A stretch of 8,562 nt of DNA from Rhodospirillales bacterium (lineage in GTDB: Bacteria; Pseudomonadota; Alphaproteobacteria; SMXQ01): NCBI GenBank assembly GCA_024638585.1, contig JAHEKA010000082.1, forward strand, positions 1-8,562. The letters run 5' to 3'. A model generated the notes under the pieces. The model did not search any database, was not told where the DNA came from, and saw only the letters and a program-made list of their open reading frames with translations. The position numbers and the translations under genes were made by a program. Each line of letters begins with the position of its first letter. Within the stretch, counting starts at the first letter, position 1. Below are positions 6,347 to 8,562 of the stretch, one piece after another.

Positions 6347-7519
6347 CTAGGCGGCGGGCCGCGTTTCCGGGCGTTTCAGGCCGATCCGTTCGTTGATGAC
6401 TTCGAGCTCGATGATCGGCTTGCCTTGGTCCGCCGGCACCACGTTGAGCGGTGCGCCGCCTTCGGCGGCGATGTCGATCTGTTCGCTCAACAGGCGCCGC
6501 AATTCGACCACGCCCTTGTCGGCCAGACCCAGCTGCTCCTCGCTGCGGTCCATGATCGGTCCTTGGGTCTCCCAGGCCATGAAGTCTTGGAAGGCGACCA
6601 TGTCCATGCGGTATTCGTCGCGGTTCTCGCCGGTCCGGAACTCGAAATATTCCACCGGAACATCGGCATCGGATGGCGTATGGACCTCGGGATCGGGCTC
6701 GAAATTGCAGACCAGGACCTGGGTATGGGTATCGTCGATCGGCATGCGGAACTGCAGGTTATGCCGATGGCGCCCGCTCTCGCGGTCGCGGGACACGTGG
6801 CGCAGCGTATTGGGGAACAGCAGCGGATGCTGATCCACCTGGGGCGCGCCACCCGGTTCACTCGGGGGCGTCGTGCGGCGCTTCATGATGCCGTAATCGT
6901 CCTTGATGAAGTCGTGCTTTTCCTCGTAGCCGTCCATCATCGGCTTGAGATGGGCCAGGTCACCGTGCAACCAGTACAGGTGCGAGGGGTCGACCGAATT
7001 TTCCATGCATTGCAGCCAGTTGCAGTTGAGCGGCTCGAATATGCGGATGTAGCGGTGGCCGTGTTCCCAGGCCAGCACGTCCCAGCGCGGCAGGGCCGGG
7101 GCGGGCTCTGGCCCCATGTAGGCGAACAGCACGCCGCCCAGCTTCTCCACCGGGTAGGCGGTGTGGCGGATGGCATCCTTGAGGGTTGCACCGGGGGCTT
7201 CCGCGGGGGTCTCCAGGCAACGGCCCGCGGCATTGAACTTCCAGCCGTGATAGGGGCAGCGAATGCCTTCGTCGTCGACCCGGCCGTAGGCGAGGGACGC
7301 CTTGCGGTGGGGGCATTGTTCGGCCACCAGTCCGTAGCCGCCCGCCGTGTCGCGATAGAGCACCAGGTCCTCGCCCAGGATGCGGATCCGGGTGATGGGC
7401 TTTTCCTCCGTCAGTTCCGATGATGCCGCCACCGGCTGCCAATAGCGCCGCAGCAGGGCGCCCGCGGGCGTCCCCGGTCCGATCAGGGTCAGCTTTTCAT
7501 TTTCTTCCCGACTTAACAT
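6347..7519 (-). CDS. Rieske 2Fe-2S aromatic oxygenase, catalytic (alpha) subunit
   Basis: A complete 390-residue Rieske non-heme iron oxygenase. The 2Fe-2S centre is CPH (Cys69, His71) and CPYHGW (Cys88, His91). The mononuclear iron site is in NWLQCMENSVDPSHLYWLHG (167-186), with His180 and His185 as ligands and Asp177 as the usual electron-bridging Asp. The third ligand is probably Asp312 in QDFMAWETQG. Length and motif layout fit the phthalate-type single-subunit (alpha-only) group, whose members hydroxylate or O-demethylate aromatic acids using NAD(P)H electrons from a separate reductase. No reductase or ferredoxin gene is in the window. The ATG at 7519 is fixed by AAGGAGG 5 bases upstream. 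It is a close paralogue of the truncated upstream gene, with the same QDxMAWETQGPxMDR and PxIELEVINERIGL blocks, and the two may act on related substrates or pair as a hetero-oligomer. The substrate is unknown. Confidence 0.93.
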   Translation of the reverse strand: MLSREENEKLTLIGPGTPAGALLRRYWQPVAASSELTEEKPITRIRILGEDLVLYRDTAGGYGLVAEQCPHRKASLAYGRVDDEGIRCPYHGWKFNAAGRCLETPAEAPGATLKDAIRHTAYPVEKLGGVLFAYMGPEPAPALPRWDVLAWEHGHRYIRIFEPLNCNWLQCMENSVDPSHLYWLHGDLAHLKPMMDGYEEKHDFIKDDYGIMKRRTTPPSEPGGAPQVDQHPLLFPNTLRHVSRDRESGRHRHNLQFRMPIDDTHTQVLVCNFEPDPEVHTPSDADVPVEYFEFRTGENRDEYRMDMVAFQDFMAWETQGPIMDRSEEQLGLADKGVVELRRLLSEQIDIAAEGGAPLNVVPADQGKPIIELEVINERIGLKRPETRPAA

Positions 7520-7579
7520 GGCATCCTCCTTGGCTATGGCGGCGGCGCGGGGCCGGCGCCAATTCCGTCTTCCTCCGCC

Positions 7580-8485
7580 TTAGCCCGTGGCTGCGGCCTC
7601 CGTCTGGGGCCGGGCCAGCCCGATCCGTTCGTTGATGACCTCCAATTCGATGACCGGCGCGCCCTTGCCGGCGGGTATAACCCCGAGCGGCGCGCCGCCC
7701 TTGGCGACGGTTTCGATCTGCTCCGCCACCAGGTTCCTGAAGATATGGACGCCACGATCCGCTGCGCCCAGGATCTCTGCCGACCGGTCCATGACCGGTC
7801 CCTGGGTCTCCCAGGCCATGACGTCCTGGGCCAGCACCTGATCGAGGCGGTAGTTTCCTTCTTCATCCCGCATGGGCACGAACTCGAACGGGGTATCGGC
7901 GTCCGGCGGGGTGCGGGTTTCGTCGTCGGGCGAAAACAGCACCATGAATACCTGGGTATGGGTGTCGTCGACCGGCAGCCGGTATTGCAGATTGTGCACC
8001 AGTTTTCCGGTCTGGCGCGATTTCAGCACGTGGCGCAGGACATTGGGAAACAGCAGCGGGTGTTGATCGACCCGCGCGCCCTCATCGCCCGCCGACGTGC
8101 GGCGCTTCATGACGCCATGATCGAAGACGATGAAATCATGCTTCTCTTCGTAATGATCGGTTGCCTTGGCGAGATGCGCGGTCCGCCCGTGCAGCCAATA
8201 GAGGTGCGAGGGATCGACCGAGTTCTCCATGCACTGGAGCCAGTTGCAGCCAATCACCGAATGGCGCTGTACCCGGCGCTCGCCGTGTTGCCAGGCCAGC
8301 ACGTCCCAGCGCGGCAGGGCCGGGGCGGGCAAGGGCCCCATATAGGCGAACAGCATGCCGCCCAGGCGCTCGACCGGGTAGGCGGGCTGATCGACCGCGT
8401 CCTTGAGGGTGCTGTCCCTGGGCTCGGCCGGAGTTTCCAGACAGCGGCCCTCGGCATTGAACTTCCAACCGTGATAGGGGCAACG
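7580..8485 (-). CDS. Second Rieske oxygenase alpha subunit, 5' end lost at a junction
   Basis: 301 codons of a paralogue of the next gene, corresponding to its residues 87-390. Reading starts at Arg-Cys-Pro-Tyr-His-Gly-Trp, the second half of the Rieske motif. The preceding roughly 86 residues, including the first Cys-Pro-His pair, are absent because the sequence switches at about 8479-8485 to unrelated plus-strand DNA. The catalytic domain is intact: CNWLQCMENSVDPSHLYWLH carries the Asp and both His ligands, and AQDVMAWETQG carries the likely Asp ligand. The frame stays open to the window edge beyond 8485, but those codons (Arg- and Pro-rich) show no homology, so a gene caller could report a false fusion. 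An internal ATG at 8356 is not a real start because homology continues above it. The gene lies 60 bases upstream of its paralogue. If the junction is real it is a broken gene; if it is an artefact the true gene is probably whole. Confidence 0.85.
   Translation of the reverse strand, partial: RCPYHGWKFNAEGRCLETPAEPRDSTLKDAVDQPAYPVERLGGMLFAYMGPLPAPALPRWDVLAWQHGERRVQRHSVIGCNWLQCMENSVDPSHLYWLHGRTAHLAKATDHYEEKHDFIVFDHGVMKRRTSAGDEGARVDQHPLLFPNVLRHVLKSRQTGKLVHNLQYRLPVDDTHTQVFMVLFSPDDETRTPPDADTPFEFVPMRDEEGNYRLDQVLAQDVMAWETQGPVMDRSAEILGAADRGVHIFRNLVAEQIETVAKGGAPLGVIPAGKGAPVIELEVINERIGLARPQTEAAATG
8479..8485. other. Junction with 7-base microhomology (Rieske / GcvT)
   Basis: The bases GGCAACG serve both flanks. 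On the minus strand they complete Arg-Cys of the Rieske motif; on the plus strand they give Gly-Asn and the first base of Asp of GcvT. Homology to each family stops on opposite sides, in opposite orientations. This pattern fits a microhomology-mediated inversion junction or an assembly or amplification chimera. Confidence 0.65.
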
Positions 8486-8562
8486 ACATCGACGCCGACA
8501 CCCAGCCCTACGAGGCGGGCCTCGGCTGGGTGGTGAAGCTGAAGTCCGAGGCGGACTTCGTC
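8479..8562 (+). CDS. Glycine cleavage T-protein (GcvT-like) fragment, both ends missing
   Basis: 28 plus-strand codons read GNDIDADTQPYEAGLGWVVK followed by LKSEADFV. This matches the region after the LYGND segment of aminomethyltransferase GcvT and related folate-dependent aminomethyltransferases, where P-x-E-A-G-L-G-W-x-V-K-L is highly conserved. GcvT transfers the methylene group of glycine to tetrahydrofolate. The fragment starts abruptly at the Gly codon (8479); the bases before it encode the antisense of the Rieske CPYHGW motif, not the expected Leu-Tyr. It runs opposite to every other gene and is unrelated to the aromatic cluster. It therefore belongs to another locus joined here. Dimethylglycine or sarcosine oxidase C-terminal domains share this motif, so the exact family member is open. 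Confidence 0.7.

Noticed and set aside
5175..7423. Two plus-strand open frames (5175-6350 and 6320-7423) opposite the bicupin and Rieske genes
   Set aside because: Both are exact antisense shadows of genes with identified metal-binding motifs, and no family resemblance is visible in their translations.
7544..7560. Small inverted repeat GGCGC/GCGCC between the two Rieske genes
   Set aside because: Only 5 pairs around a 7-base loop with no T-run; expected by chance in DNA this GC-rich.
7580..8356. Shorter reading of the second Rieske gene starting at the internal ATG (8356)
   Set aside because: Homology to the downstream paralogue continues in frame well upstream of this ATG to 8485, and no ribosome site precedes it.
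8486..8562. Minus-strand extension of the Rieske frame to the window edge as a fusion protein
   Set aside because: The frame is open but encodes an Arg/Pro-rich string with no homology, while the plus strand of the same bases encodes a conserved GcvT segment.

Overview
The window holds one tightly packed, GC-rich run of eight genes, all transcribed leftward (minus strand), plus a short foreign-looking piece at the right edge. The high GC content, AGGAGG-type ribosome sites, and a tripartite tricarboxylate transporter (TTT) beside aromatic-ring oxygenases suggest a proteobacterium, most likely an alphaproteobacterium. The sequence does not allow a finer assignment.

In order of transcription (right to left) the genes are: a truncated Rieske oxygenase (7580-8485); a complete Rieske oxygenase of the same type (6347-7519); a double-cupin protein (5196-6320); a TctC/Bug-type solute receptor with an unusual duplicated C-terminal domain (3583-5115); TctA (2054-3541) and TctB (1537-2043), the large and small membrane proteins of the transporter; a LigB-like class III extradiol dioxygenase homologue (547-1458); and the first 168 codons of a LigJ-like amidohydrolase-superfamily hydratase (1-504, cut by the window edge). 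All gaps are 10-80 bases and no convincing promoter or terminator lies between genes, so the simplest reading is one operon.

Together the genes suggest uptake and breakdown of an aromatic (probably carboxylated, perhaps methoxylated) compound. The TTT system would import it. The Rieske enzymes would hydroxylate or O-demethylate it. The LigB-like protein would open the ring, and the LigJ-like protein would hydrate the ring-cleavage product, as in the protocatechuate/gallate 4,5-cleavage route. The bicupin could be a second dioxygenase or an isomerase. The substrate is not readable from the sequence, and no electron-transfer reductase for the Rieske enzymes or small LigA subunit is visible.

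The most unusual items are the receptor's 72-residue tandem Cys-containing repeat, the LigB-like protein's Gln where LigB has a metal-binding His, and a sharp junction at about 8479-8485. At that junction the second Rieske gene is cut inside its 2Fe-2S motif and joined to a plus-strand glycine-cleavage T-protein (GcvT) fragment. The junction could be a real rearrangement, but an assembly or amplification chimera is at least as likely.
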